64,000 nt of DNA from Takakia lepidozioides. Lineage: Eukaryota > Streptophyta > Takakiopsida > Takakiales > Takakiaceae. Where the stretch lies: positions 26,660,001-26,724,000 of the forward strand of contig CM060734.1 in assembly GCA_030704615.1 (NCBI GenBank). Direction: 5' to 3'. The notes beneath the pieces were generated by a model, which had not been told where the DNA came from, searched no databases, and worked only from the letters and a program-made list of their open reading frames with translations. Made by a program: the position numbers and the translations under genes. Below are positions 31,681-44,152 of the stretch, in pieces. The number at the start of each line of letters is the position of its first letter. Within the stretch, counting starts at the first letter, position 1.

Positions 31681-34600
31681 GGGGACAGAGACAAAAGAGA
31701 AGGAAGATAAAATATCTTGTCAAGACATGGACAAGACCAAACAAAGTCTTTGTCAATTTAACAACAAATCAGATCCTTAACAAGGCACTATCAATCACTC
31801 TTCATTCATAAACCAGTCTGATGACATATAACAGATTTCACGGTTCATGAAATCTCTGGGTGGGGGGTGGGATTATATAAAAATTCGCTTCAGTATATGC
31901 TTCATCAAAATGTTTATCCAAACAGGGACCCAATCATGTATCACATTTCTGGGTATGCTTTCAGATGTAACAATAGCAACTGTTCATAGCAGGAAAGTCT
32001 TGTTTACCTTGCTAACTTTACTCCCCATGATTACATTATCAATCTGGAAAGGAAGTTCCAGTTTTTATGTAACCTTATGGCCATATCAAAGCAACAGACA
32101 GTTTGTAAACCATTTACACATAAGGGGTATGACCTCATACCTTGTTTTTTTGCCCCAAGACCTGGTTTAGGTCTGGGGCCATTGTAAATGTGATAACAAG
32201 GTCTTGAGTAGCAAGCAGTTATACATATTGCTACTTTTACCACTGTGCAAAGCAGGAAAACAAAACTTAAGATTGCTAAAGTTTATCACCCATGGTTACA
32301 TTGTATTTCTGCAGATATTTCTAAGCAGCATGTAAACAGGGAACATAACAGAGGATATTGTATTATGTTCCATAGCATGGTTTCAGTCTGGAAAGTGTTT
32401 ATAAAATCACAAAGCATCCATGTAGATATATAGAGATACATCTGGGCTGCATAAGTTTAATCCCTGATGTCTTAAAAGACTTTTAAACAGATTTTCTGAG
32501 TTCCAAAAAAGACCTCACTATTGTGTTACTTGGTACAAGCCATATCAGTAAAACCAGCAAAGGTCATTTTTAGTAACATAACATGTAGAGTAAGGTTGTA
32601 GCCATATTGTTAAGCAGCCTGTTATCCAGATTTAGACATTACATGTTTTGTTTTAATCCCAGAGCGTGGTTTAGTTCTGGGGGCAATCTATGGCTACCTC
32701 AGCAGGGTATTTGCCTAGTCTTAGACTGAAAAGAAATCCAGAAAAACAGAAGGCCTGCATTAAACAGCATACATGGCCTAGAGCCCAAATGGCTGGGATA
32801 CCATACGACCTCCTACATTGCTGTTTGGTATCCACCAAGTCATAGTAGCAGGCCAGTAATGTAAACCGAAATCAAGAGCACATACTGGGCTGTAAATAGC
32901 AAAACAAGCCCATAATAGAGTGTAGTAGAAATCAAAAGTAAGAGTCTTAATTAGAAAGTTTGTATTCTAGTAAGGCTCATCTAATCAACAAATGCTCAAC
33001 AAAGAAGGTTGGAAGCATAGCCAGAAAGGTCAAAGTGTGGAAGTACATTTGAATCAGCTCCCTGAAGATCAGCTCGAGTCGACATTGCCTCAACTGCTTG
33101 GATTCGATCAACTTCAAGCTTCATGAGTCATGTTAAGTGAGGGCCCTCACCTGGTCCCATTACATGCAATCAAAAAACAGTGAAGTTAGTGAAGATTTGG
33201 AACCCCAGGTGAATATCAGGCCTCACGCTTGTTATCGTTGTACAACATGCGTTCAAAAGCAAGAAGAGATCAAAAGCAAAGCAAAGATAGCCCACAACCT
33301 TACGGGTTTGTGGAAGAGGATTCAACATAGCTCCAAGAACTCGGCAATCGACAGAATAAACAAGCAAAGGTTTGCTGATTTCTACGAGCATTTTATAAGG
33401 TCATTTTATAAGGTGATACTGCCACACTCACTTTCTCTCGGGGGGATACTGCCAGGGGACATGGCGGAGGGTTCCCTCTCTCCCTCTCTCTATAATCCTT
33501 ATACTGCAGATTACTTGTTAAGTTTTCTGAGAAAACTGGGATAGCATATAGGTTTTTTTTTTAATAATTTAAAAAAAAAACCTTTAAAAGACATGCAATG
33601 ATTTCTTGGCTTGTCCTTTATATAATTGATGATGCTGCGGGATTCGATCCCTGGACTACATAGGACGGACGGAACGAGATCGTTCCCTTGAGAAGTCCAC
33701 GACGATTTAACTTCTGTGAAAGAATAATCTGCAGCAAATTACAAGAGAGTATGGCTTCTGCAGAAGTGACGTTACAATAACAGAACAACAAGGGTCATAG
33801 CCCGTAGGGTACATGACACGCGCCGTCATGATTATCTCAGAGACGCCCTTCTTGAACAAACAGGATCTGTGGAAAATCCAGAAGAGGTGCCTTCACAGGC
33901 TCTGGAGACCAACAGGGTACTTGTAAACCTGCCAAAATTATGCAAAAAACGGGTAATCCTATCTGCTACACAGGAAGAGGCTCGTTTGATGATTGCACAG
34001 GAGCTCTCGTAAGTGATTTGGCGTCACTGGCATGATGGCTTCAGAAAGAATCATTTGGAGAAACAAAACTCCAGCCCTTTACCAGGAACGATCTTGATGA
34101 TGACTGTACAAGTTTCCCTGAAAAAGAGCCGGACGTTCTGAGTATGAAAGCTTCACGACATGATGTTTGAGAGCAGCTCGAAATCGTGGAGCATCGTGTC
34201 ATGATGAATACGCAGGGGACGAAGATATCCTGATGCGCAGCCTAGGAGATTCGTCTGTACCTGCTATGAACAAGAACAGGCTGAAGGGAGTAATCGTCTC
34301 CCTTTGTTGTCTGCTGTTTTTGTTTTTTCCGTCACTGGTATCATAAGCATACCACCTGTCTAGTTGCAGTGAAGCAAACGAATTGCGAGTAGTTGTGACT
34401 TTGTTGCTAGGCCGTTTACAGAGTATGCTTCGGCACTACTAAAGCTCTAGTGCCTTTGTTTGGAGATGACTTCAATGAGGCAGTAACGATTCCTAAGAGT
34501 GCTCTGCCGTAACCAGATTACTGACTGACAGGGATTACATACACTCTATATAAATCAGAGTGCTTCCAAAAGGCATCTTTGCCTAGAATTGATAACTGAG

Positions 34601-36560
34601 AGCTGGTCCCGATTTAGGTTTTTTGTACCTAGGTCCAGCTTATGGTGTCTCTGTTTTTTGGTGTCGCTGGAGTGTTCCTACGATTGGGTTGGACCAGCGA
34701 TGTCGCAGGAAAACCTACCACAAGCCATTAAGGTTCAGTACATGACCGTGTGGGTATTTTTGCAAATGACAAACCCAACAGGGAGCATATCATACTTACC
34801 TATGGCTGTTACCCTGAGATTTCTGTTAAAACAAGAATGGTGGGGTTGTGATTTGTTGTCCATGCAGATAGACCATGGAATTGTGTATTCTGTTAAAGCA
34901 TCTGAACATGTCATAGGCTATAATCTTACCTCAAGAATTCAGAGTTCTGTTGAGGTCTCATTTGTATGCTGCAGATTCATGATTTCATTCTGGAAAGCGA
35001 TAGCAAGCGCAGCTGACCCGCTATGCACCTTAAGCTTCCTCACTAACAATCACTGTGGTGTTTGTTTTTGGGACGGGCAACAGGTAAGGGTCATCTGCTT
35101 TTTATGAACACATGGAGTGTAGGATGCATGGGAGAATTGGAAGAGTGGAAGCCGTGACATGACAGATTTTGATGAAGATGCTCGAAGAAACTGGGGAGGT
35201 CTTTACCAGTCACACAAAGGCTGATTACCCTGCTTATCTTCAAATGAATAACACATGAGAACCACGGAAGCCTCTGAGACTGCTATTCCTATTTCTCTTT
35301 AGAGATTTTTTGGAAAAAAAACACAACTGAATCTACACTACTTAAGATGGATTCTAAGGTCATTTTTGTATAGGCCAAGGAATTGTCATGCTATACTGAA
35401 ACCTGAGTGTAACTCAGCCATAACTGATAGTCTCAGGGACAAGAATCAGAAAAGCATGTATTATGTTGCTCTACCCTGGATCTCACTATGGCTCTAACAA
35501 GGATTCATGTTTCAAACAGCAGCATAGTGTTACCTTACTCCACTGGTCAAAATACACAGTGGGTGGACATACTTGGTGACATTATCTGTTTAGAAGCAGT
35601 GTTTGCCTGGATGACTTCTTTAATTAAAGATACATGTTATCATAGGCCTGGTATATGTTTATGAATACCTTGTTTTTGAAAGGTCTTAACCATAGATGCA
35701 TTCTCGTTACACCCTGTTCAAGCCACACTGCTTACAGTTATAGATCACTTCAGAGTACGGCTATGTAGTGGGTGCAAGAATATGTGATAAGTCTTTTACT
35801 CCTCTGTCTTATCATAACAGAGGTACTATGAATTCTGATATCAGTTTTTGGAATCAACTTTTGTTGTAACCAGTATGGTTAAGAGAGTACATAAAAAGTG
35901 AATGATTCAAATGCTTAAGAGTATGACTCTGATGGACTCAGAGGGTCAATCCATAGCATATAAATTAAAGAAAACCCCAGAGAATACTGCTTGCACACCA
36001 GGATGAGCTCCGCCTAGGGCTTCTGGTTCAGGTGCTTGAGATTTAGACTATAGGGGACTTGGAATGTCACCCCATAACATAAATACCCCAGAGAATCCTA
36101 TTGGCAGACCAGGATAAGCTACATTTAAAGTGCTTGGTTGATGTTTAACTTGGGAATCAGTACCATGATGATAGCTGTAATCAGAACATAGACTTTACAG
36201 CAATAAGGTTACTATGAAATGCAGCCTCTGTCATAACGTTAATGATGAAGGCACATATATTGATGGCTGTTTCAATGGCTTAAGAATGCTACACCAGAAA
36301 CTTCTGGTATGAAAACAGAGCCAAACAATGAAACAAAAAGCTACAATATTACACATTTATACCCAGTTGATTCAGATCAAGCTGCAGTTGAATAGTAACT
36401 AACATCAGGTAACAATGATGTTATAGTTACTCCTATTTTTTTTTTAAATGGACATGAAATCCAGTTGTGAACTGGTTTATTCAATGCATTGCCCATTTTA
36501 ATGTGATGAATGCTTTTGTATTCAATATTTAGGGGAATATCTTACTATTATGAAAGGGGG
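31681..36560. other. long non-coding stretch, AT-rich, weak internal repeats
   Basis: About 4.9 kb in which I recognise no gene. Some pieces recur in diverged form. One is a segment with GCAGGAAA ... TTGCTAA ... TTTA ... CCCATG.TTACATT, at about 31990-32040 and 32245-32310; another is GTTTAGGTCTGGGG-like words at 32165 and 32668. They suggest an old, eroded repeat. Open frames at 33137-33544 and 34589-35107 have no recognisable motif. Confidence 0.5.
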
Positions 36561-36564
36561 TATC

Positions 36565-36900
36565 TTATCCAATACCCCACCCTCCCACCCTATAATGTTT
36601 CTTGCAGATTTGGTAAAGAGATGATGGTGCCTCTTCAGGAGGTTGATTTGTCATTTTCATTCTCAGAAAAATCCAGCTTTCACTGATTGGTATTTTCTTG
36701 CTACTTGTCCTGACAAGACAAGTCCATCTTCCCTCTCTCTCCCTCTCTTTTGTGGCACTCACAAAAAAACAAACCAGAGAGGGAGAGAGGGGGCAGAAAA
36801 AAGTTAAAAGAGAGAGGGAGAGGGACAGAGACAAAAGAGAGGAGAGAGGAGAGATGACGAAAAAAAAAAAATAAAAAATGTGGGGGGGGGACATACAAGT
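36565..36900. repeat. CT/GA foldback repeat, reversed copy, and poly-A/G tracts
   Basis: The segment 36731-36842 is the reverse complement of about 7827-7945, including the central T-run and both GA/CT arms. The rest is A-, G- and GA-rich. Open frames here are low complexity. Confidence 0.7.
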
Positions 36901-37390
36901 TTAGGATGTGACATAAAGGTTATGGACAACTCTCGACATCTTACCCTTGATCCTACATGACAGAGCCATAGACCATCTCTCCACCCTGACGTACCTCTGT
37001 TGCCGCGGCGGCTGCTGTTGGTGGTGGAGCCGGCGCTGCTGTCGTGGCTGCCAACGGCGCGGGTCCCCGCCGCTACAGGGCCTCTCTCCCCGCTCACCCA
37101 CGCCTCTCTCTCTCTCTTCAGCTTATTTTGCTCCCGCCTCTGCGCGCGTTACTACCACATAGGAGAGAGAGAGATGAGCCCGTGTTTAGGGCAAGAGAGC
37201 AAGAGAGAAAGTGAGGGAGGAGGCGGTGCTTACCTTGGGCATTGGAGCGGCATTGGGGCGAACTCGTCTCCACCTTGCGACCACCTCGGGCCCAGCACCA
37301 AGTTGGTTTCTCCTCCACCCTAAACCCTACTCTCTCAACTCCATCTCTCCCAAAGAGCAAATGAAAACGGGGGGAAGGAGGTGCTTCAAG
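36901..37390. other. GC-rich segment, no gene recognised
   Basis: Overlapping open frames on both strands (for example 36947-37323 plus and 36804-37393 minus) have compositional bias but no motif that I can name. It could be an exon or untranslated region of an unrecognised gene; I cannot decide. Confidence 0.35.
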
Positions 37391-37399
37391 CACTTAGGA

Positions 37400-38100
37400 A
37401 ATAAAGGGCGCGGCGCCTACGTGCGACGACGGCCGTCGCACGCCTGCGCCCCGCCTTTAAAAAAAAAAATTAAACTGGGTATTTGCGACGGAGGGTCGTC
37501 GCTGCTAGCGACCCCCGGCCTCACAAATAAATAAATAAACGTGTCGCATCCTGCGACGCGTTGGTGTCGCAGGCAGCAACGGCCGGGCTTTTTAGGTTTA
37601 GGGTTTAGGGCCTTTTGGGGTTCTTAGTTTTTTTTTTTTTTAAAAAAAAATTTATATGGTACTTGGGTAGGGTGTTTGTTTTTCTTTATGGTGCTGGGTT
37701 TTGGATTGGCGGTCTTGGTTGTGGGTCTTGGGGTTGAAAAGATAAACGGTGTAATTAGGATTCGCATATCCAAAAAATGGTTCAATCTGATAAGTGCAAA
37801 GCGCTGGGTCTCAGTAAAATTTTCATGGTATGGGCAACTTGAAGATAGAACGTGAGGAAGGATTTATTGTCTTGGGCTCTCTAGCACCAAAGGGATGCTC
37901 CGCCTTTGTTTACCAATTTTGAAAGTCCCGAGGCTGAGGCAAAGGCCCATGCCCTTAGGCAATGTGAGACTGGTCTTTTTGGGATTTGCTTTTTTCTTTA
38001 TAGCATTTTTTTGATACTGGGTTTTGGAGTTTGAATTTTGCAGGGTCGCTACGGCCTCCCGGCGTTGGGGCGTAGCGACCCCTTGCTGTCGTAGGGTGGA
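37400..38100. repeat. GCGAC/GTCGC subterminal repeat cluster
   Basis: GCGACGACGGCCGTCGC, GCGACGGAGGGTCGTCGC, GCGACCCC, GTCGCATCCTGCGACGCG and, near 38045-38095, GTCGCTACGG ... CGTAGCGACCCC. Short words in both orientations, dense over a few hundred bases upstream of a CACTA transposase, are what subterminal transposase-binding regions of CACTA elements look like. I found no clear CACTA terminus outside them. Confidence 0.5.
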
Positions 38101-38370
38101 AAAAGGACATAGGGTTTTTTCGCCAATGGTTTCTTAGAAATGAAAGTGCTGGTGGTGTGTGTTAATTAGGATGCGATGGTGAGGAAACATCGACCCGTCT
38201 CCCTCTTGGATAAGGAGGCAATACCACATATCGATTTTGGCCCAGGAGCGATCATTTTTCGTGGTGAGGAGTGACCCATTGCACCTGATCCGATACAGGC
38301 TGGCGGACACAATCATAGAAGGGACCGGGGCCAAATTTCAGGTGATGCGGAGGATGTTGACACTCCGGGA

Positions 38371-39928
38371 TTGAGTCGGGTGCGCCGCGGGTTGCCCCCT
38401 CGCGGACCACCCCGTGGTGAGAGCCCTGCTAGTCCAGAGGCACAACGCCCATACACGTCCACCTTTGACCCCCCCCCCCCCCCCCCCCCGACAAGATTGA
38501 GTGTTGATGCACTAAGTGTTGGGCACGGATACCGCCGGGCGGCACCAAACCACTGAGGCGGCGACTGCAATTTGTCGAAAAACATTACGCGAAGAGCTTG
38601 ATTGCGGATGCGGCAAATGCGAGTCTTTTTCCACCCCCTCTCATTAACATTTATTCATAGTACATTTGCTATATCTAATAATATAGTATGATTGGTAAAC
38701 ATACATGAAACCAAATTACGATATAAGTATTGATGCGTCGTATACTACGCGCATTGCAGCCACGACTTGATGCCCAAGCTCACAATCACATTGCACGGGA
38801 GGCATTTCGCGCCGATCTGCTTGCAGAATTTGTGCCAGAGCCTGTGCCCGATGTGACCAGTTGGTTCCCCCAGCACCACGTAGATGAGATGCGTAGGGTC
38901 GAGGGGTATCGTAGGTGTCGTAGACGTTATGGCCGACGACGAGCAGCCCCCCCCCCTCCGGTTTCCTCAGGCAGTCCCCCTGATCCAGTGTCCTCATCTG
39001 ATGATTCTCCACGCTCTACATGCAGTAGCAGCTTGAAGGCCGATTGTGCCCCCCCCCCCCCCGGTCTGTTTCTTTGCCCGATCCACCTCTGGTAGTACCT
39101 GATCTGGATGTTGTACCCCCGGCTGCACCTCCAGCATTACATCCTCAACCACCTCCACGTGCATGTGCCCCCCGAACCCCTAGGAGGGGTCGGCTTCGCC
39201 CTAGGTTTCCTCCCCTTCGGCTTGGGTGGCCTGAGCCGGATCCTCACCCCTGATGGGAAGCGCATAGGACTATGTTACTGAGGACCGTTCAGCCTCGTTG
39301 TTGGGGGAATCATCTCGACCCTCCTACCCCCATCCGAGGGCATATGGAGTTCGAGTATTGGGGTAGACGGTATGTTGTGAGAGCCGCTACTGACCCTGCT
39401 ATGGGTCGGGGTTTATTCACAGTCAATGATATTATGGTTCCTCCTGCGAGAAACAACATGGTGGACTTGTTTCCCTACTATGGTCCATATTACACCTCCG
39501 AGGAGTTCCGTACATTATGCCTCGAAGCCCCATATATCCTACCCTACATTTTGTGTGTCAACGAACGGGATGTACGTAGACGGGGGCTATCTCCCATTGA
39601 GATCAGATTTTGTGATGGTGACCCCGATATCTTTGGCAATGTTGTTGGGCTGGTCAACAGTTCTTTTGGTCATCCTAGGAGAACAATGTAGTATGGGACA
39701 AGAGAAGCGATGGGCATGAGAGCTTTTGTGGTCATACGTCGGTATACTATGAGGGGATGCACATGTTTGTGATGACATGTGCTAGTAGGACTATTAGGGC
39801 TGGCAGCGAGCTATTTGCCTCATACGAGTTCTCCCGGGATGATTGGGACCTCTGGTTATAGCATGAGTGGGATGTGTATGATAGAAATAGGTTTCTTTTG
39901 AGACAGGGATCGCGTAGAGGGGCATTGT
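38371..39928 (+). pseudogene. proline-rich SET-domain protein (histone methyltransferase-like)
   Basis: The first part (38371-39253) is Pro/Arg-rich and broken by poly-C tracts at about 38470, 38950 and 39050 that shift the frame. The second part (39272-39691) reads RYVVRAATDPAMGRGLFTVN, the 'GrGlfa' start of a SET domain, and ends with NVVGLVNSSFGHPR, like the 'N.s..HP' motif. One frame lower, at 39679-39861, it continues YYEGMHMFVMTCASRTI and RAGSELFASYEFSRDDWDLW, matching the closing 'I.aGeEL..sYe..rddW'. SET domains move methyl groups from SAM to lysine, usually on histones. At least one indel (39680) breaks the domain. It lies between the GCGAC repeats and the Tnp2 gene in the same orientation, so it may be cargo of that CACTA element. 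Confidence 0.65.
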
Positions 39929-40004
39929 AGATATTCTCATGATATACTTTATATACATCCGATTAATCGATTGATGTAAATATCTTTTCTTGTTGCTCAT
40001 ATGG

Positions 40005-40551
40005 GTTGCAACTTTGCGTATATGATCTGAACATACTTATGCACATGTGGACCAAATATGAGCTTGAACCAAGTTCATTCAATGGGTCATTCAAGTGTTG
40101 AACGCAGCTACGTGTCGTAGAGACGGAAAACTGCGTTTTGTCTGCACATGATTTTTTTTTTTATTCCATTCTGAAGCCATATGCTTAATGACAACATATG
40201 CAATGTGCGTGCAAAATTTGGGAGTAAACAAAAGTCATTTGGACCCAGAACCATATTTTCTTCTCTCATTTGCACTCCAAAGTTGATTTATCTTCAATTT
40301 CATGCACTCTTCATAGAGAGTTCTGCAAAAGTGACCCTTGAAACACATTTTGTTTTTGTCCAATTTTTTGCATGGATGTAGTGGTGCAAACCCCGATGTC
40401 ACAGAACAAAATAGAGCCAAAAATAAAATCATTACGCCCCTCAAAACCGCAATCCTATATTTTCTAAATGTAAATATTCATTTAAAAATCATTTGAATTC
40501 GATTTAATTCAAAATTGGTTCAAGGGTGAGTGCGTTGTTGGGAAGGCGAAT

Positions 40552-40601
<50 letters not shown>

Positions 40602-40850
40602 CCGTTGAATCTTTGCACAAGTGTTGCACACATATTTAAGCACATGTAGGAAAAAATGAAGCTTGAGCCACATCCGTTTGATGGGTGCAATGGCATGAGA
40701 GGATTTTCTTTCACATTAATAAACAAAATTGATTGATAGGGTGAACGCGTCCTTGGGGAGGCAAATGATTTTGTTTGGGTTTGAAACTTTGCATGCGTGA
40801 CGTTGCGCACATACATGTAATTACTTAATGACATATTTGATGCATGCACA
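40005..40850. repeat. diverged tandem repeats with a long poly-T tract
   Basis: A segment with CTTTGC ... CATA ... TAAGCACATGT ... GAGCTTGA recurs at about 40010, 40605 and, more weakly, 40790. The words GGGTGA.(T/C)GCGT.(G/C)TTGGG(A/G)AGGC recur at 40526 and 40739. Between them lies a T-run of about 48 bases (40552-40600). No gene is supported. Confidence 0.6.
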
Positions 40851-40949
40851 CATTGAAGGTTGTTGTTTGCATTTCACTTATAATAAGTTGTATGGTTGCA
40901 AGGACACATTATAATAAATGCCCGTATGTTCATTTGTTCATATCAGGAC

Positions 40950-42674
40950 TTTGTCCCTCCCTTCTCGGTCCTTTCTCTTGGCACCCCATCCGAAAACAAC
41001 CCAAGTACATCAGATGGGAGCCGTGGGCGAGACGCTACCCCCACGGTACCGAACGATGGTGACGATGACAGTGACAGTGACAGTGACAACAACAATGAGG
41101 ATGGAATTAACCAGGAGGATGTGCAAGCCATGTAGGATCTCTTAATGCATCATGTGGGCGCTGATGCATCCCATGGAGAGGAAACCCGGCCAATCGATGA
41201 TCCTGAAATGGCCCCCTCAAATGACATGGAGAGGGAGGCGAGAACTCCTTTGTACGAAGGGGCGAAAGTGAGTCGACTTTCAACAATATTACTTTTGCTC
41301 AATCTTCAAATTCGATTTGGCATAAGTAATGTTGGGATGTCTGCCATAAAAAGTATGACGCCTCCCGAGGGAGCGTAACTTATGGTGTCGCTTCACCACA
41401 AGGGTTACTGCCTGCTGAAAGGTGGACACCTTCATGACACACCAGACCGTGGTTTGAACCCACAACCACATCCAACATGGTATGTGCCCATTACCACTGG
41501 GCTATATGCTGGTTGTCGATGTCTGCCATAATGCGAACTATTGCGGACTATATCCTTGCTCCACACTTGAAACCCAAGATGTCACGGTCGCGGAAAGAGG
41601 CGCGCGAAGTCTTGGACTCTGTAGGGATGGGCTATAAGATTTTTCATGCATGTCCATGTGATAAAAACCCTATACTACAGAGAGGATTCGCGTCTCACCA
41701 AGTGCCCAAAGTGCAAGAAAGACCGATATCGGGATGATGTCCAAGGGAAAAAAGTACCACGCAAGGTATTAGCGCCATTCCCCCTTGAATGGAAATTATT
41801 TTCTTTAATTTTCTTGATGCATGTAAAGTGTATTCCACAAAGTTTAGGGTTTATAGAGTAGTACTCATGCAAGATCTTATTGTGGCTTTGGAAGGAGTGA
41901 GTAATATTAGCGACGTTCGGTTTTGACCATTCTTTTCCTAATGAGGGAGAGGGTGCATAAAGGGAAAGACATAAGGGTGTTGTATTATGTGTGCTAATGG
42001 GATGATTACATGTGGGGGACGTGGGGTATTTCATCCTAGAAAATGCATTACTTTCTGATGATCCTGCGATTGAAGGCACACTACCGAAGCCCCTCATTGG
42101 CAACACTGATGAGATGGCACGCCTCGCATCGGAGCCCCCCGGAAAAGGTGTGCGGGCCACAAGATTCACAAGCAGAGATGTGGCCTTTTCTCTTGGAGGA
42201 CCCACGACATGTCCGCCTCGGCTTCTCCTCGGATGGGGTCAACCTATACTTTGTCCAGTCATGTAGTCATTCCACTTGGCCGGTGACCATGGTGAATTAC
42301 AACATCCCTCCGTATCTTTCAATAAAAAAAAGGCCATATCATGTTGGCTGCCATTGTACCAGGTGAGTGTTCCCATTTCATTCTTATTATTCCCTTGGAC
42401 TTTACATTAATCTTCTGATCTCTGGCGCAATTTGGATGCAAGATTGATGAGTGACATAATCATGTAGTAAGACGCGTAATTCATTATGTAGTATAATTTG
42501 CATACTAGTGGAGCATTGAAACAATGATGTGAATGTCTCACAGGGAAAAAACAAGTGGTAAACATGGACACGTACTTGCGACCTCTAGTTGATGAACTTA
42601 AGGAGCTATGGAGGGGGTTCCCGGCATTGGATGCTTCACTTGACCCAGGATCGAAAGCTTACAACGACAGCTGA
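40950..42674 (+). pseudogene. CACTA (EnSpm/CMC) transposase Tnp2, spliced, interrupted by a SINE
   Basis: An acidic N-terminal exon (about 40950-41349) contains a Ser/Asp run, a TAG at 41133-41135 and PLYEGAKVSRLSTILLLLNL, a typical Tnp2 start. A SINE with 14-bp duplications interrupts it. Removing the SINE and one duplication keeps the phase and leads into MRTIADYILAPHLK, REVLDSVGMGYKIFHACP and, after an indel, KCPKCKKDRYRDDVQGKKVP. A later exon (42043-42362) has DPRHVRLGFSSDGVN and STWPVTMVNYNIPPYLSIK. A last exon, after an intron with GTGAGTG donor and TCTCACAG acceptor, has MDTYLRPLVDELKELWRGFP. These are successive conserved blocks of Tnp2 (Transposase_21). The DDE core and 3' part are missing, cut near 42650 by a gag-like element. 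Confidence 0.85.
41336..41531 (-). mobile_element. tRNA-derived SINE with 14-bp target duplications
   Basis: The SINE body is 41350-41517 on the minus strand. Near its 5' end stand a pol III A box (TAGCCCAGTGGTAATG) and a B box (GGGTTCAAACC), spaced as in a tRNA. The direct repeats GATGTCTGCCATAA at 41336-41349 and 41518-41531 are identical. The tail ends in a T-rich stretch rather than poly-A. The insertion lies in the coding part of the Tnp2 transposase. Confidence 0.85.
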
Positions 42675-44119
42675 AGGCATTCCAATGCAAAGAGGAACAA
42701 GAACTGAGAAGTTCTACTCGTCAGCAGGTCGATGATCACATTCTTCAGCTATGGTTGAACGGCGAGCCGGTGGATGGCAAGGTGCCTCGCAAATTGACTA
42801 GGGAAGAAATCATAGATTTCCAACAGCAAGTGCAGGCCATTGCCACCAATACTATTGACGGAGTCTATAGTACAATAGCTGATTTGCAGGAAGACATGGA
42901 CACTCTTCAGATTCAAGTGGATGAATTGATCTCTGGCATGGAGAAGCGGTGACAATTGGAGGTCAATGAGGCACAAGCTAAACAGGTTTTGGATACAGGG
43001 GCTACAGTATCACAGTTACCCAAGGTATCACATGTGGACTTGAGCACTCACTCAGCTTGCTGTCTAGAATGAACCCTTTGTTCCACCACAGACTTTTGCT
43101 CAGCAGGCCTATAATGATGTTATACTTCTACCTCTTGGGCAGATTCCCCAAGTCATGGAAATGGCTTGGAAACATTTCACACCTGTGCAGTCATTGGGGC
43201 AATATTACCACATCATGCGTCATTGGTTTCCATTGGCAACAAGGCACCGAGTTTTTGATGCGAACACGCAGTTGGAGGATCATGTCTTTGCTTAGTGGTG
43301 GCACGGTGCAAGTGACATGATGAAGGAGTTGCTAGCATTCCAAGTTATTCATGGTCTGGTGTCGACCAAAACCAAGGAGGCAGCCAGCATTGTCATAGGA
43401 TGTGGTACTTACTATGCAGCTTATTTTCTTCTCAGATACCAAATCGAGCGACAAACAATGCATCAGAGGTATCTCTCTTTTTCCAATGGACCTCAATGGC
43501 AACTGCCTCTGCCTCCCCAGTTTACATCTCATGATGTCAGACTCATCTCCAGTATGAGACACAGCTCCGGTCTTGGTTTCAGAAGGCCCAAGATCACCTG
43601 ACACAGATTCTCTGGGATCATAATCATATTTTTCTTAAGGGGCAGATGGCCAGGCAATGGCTTGAGACCTCCAAGCATCTCCCAAAACCACCCAATTACA
43701 CCTTGGGTGCATTGCGCACATATACTGCCCTGGCTAGGAAGAAAGTAGACAAAGCTTGTCTTGACAATGTTCCAGACATGGTAGGCATTGATGGGATGCC
43801 AATGGACCTATTAGTTTAGCACAGGAGCCAGAAGAGCCAGCATAATGCGAAAGAACCCCATGTCTCGGGTTCGTCCAGTAAAGATGTGTTGGACATCACG
43901 GAGCAGTATGAACAGGTCATGGGTGACAGAGCAAGGAGGAGTTCTCCCATTCCTGAAAGGTTTCCCAACTATATTAGGCCAGGACAATCAGCTCCAGTCA
44001 GCAGACAGCCATCTCCGCCACGGACAGATGCAGTTTGGGCTAAAACTCTAAGCCCTCGCACCAACTCTCGTCCACGAAAAGGTGCCCGTTCACCAAGGTA
44101 TGAAGACCCCACACATTAA
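42650..44119 (+). pseudogene. gag-like protein of an LTR retroelement
   Basis: The start has a coiled-coil-like segment (LQRQLKAFQCKEEQELRSS, then LTREEIIDFQQQVQAIATN and IADLQEDMDTLQIQVDELI). The middle (about 43060-43820) has capsid-like helices (FQVIHGLVSTKTKEAASIV). The end is Ser/Pro/Arg-rich (SPPRTDAVWAKTLSPRTNSR). The frame changes at about 43060 and 43545 and contains TGA near 42950 and TAGs at 43293-43295 and 43817-43819. No zinc knuckle and no pol follow. The stop is followed by a purine-rich run (GGAGAGGGAGGGATAATG, near 44139), like the polypurine tract before a 3' LTR. I read it as a gag-only or deleted retroelement; the exact family is not recognised. Confidence 0.5.
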
Positions 44120-44152
44120 CCATGAGGGCACGGCTTTTTTGGAGAGGGAGGG

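Noticed and set aside
33640-33665. GGGATTCGATCCC as a tRNA T-arm
   Set aside because: The upstream 60 bases do not fold into D and anticodon arms by eye; probably chance.
34589-35107. 172-codon open frame as a gene
   Set aside because: No motif, no splice context, and the surrounding 4.9 kb is AT-rich and non-coding.
37596-37612. TTTAGGGTTTAGGG as an interstitial telomere
   Set aside because: Only two plant telomere units; too short to mean a telomeric insertion.
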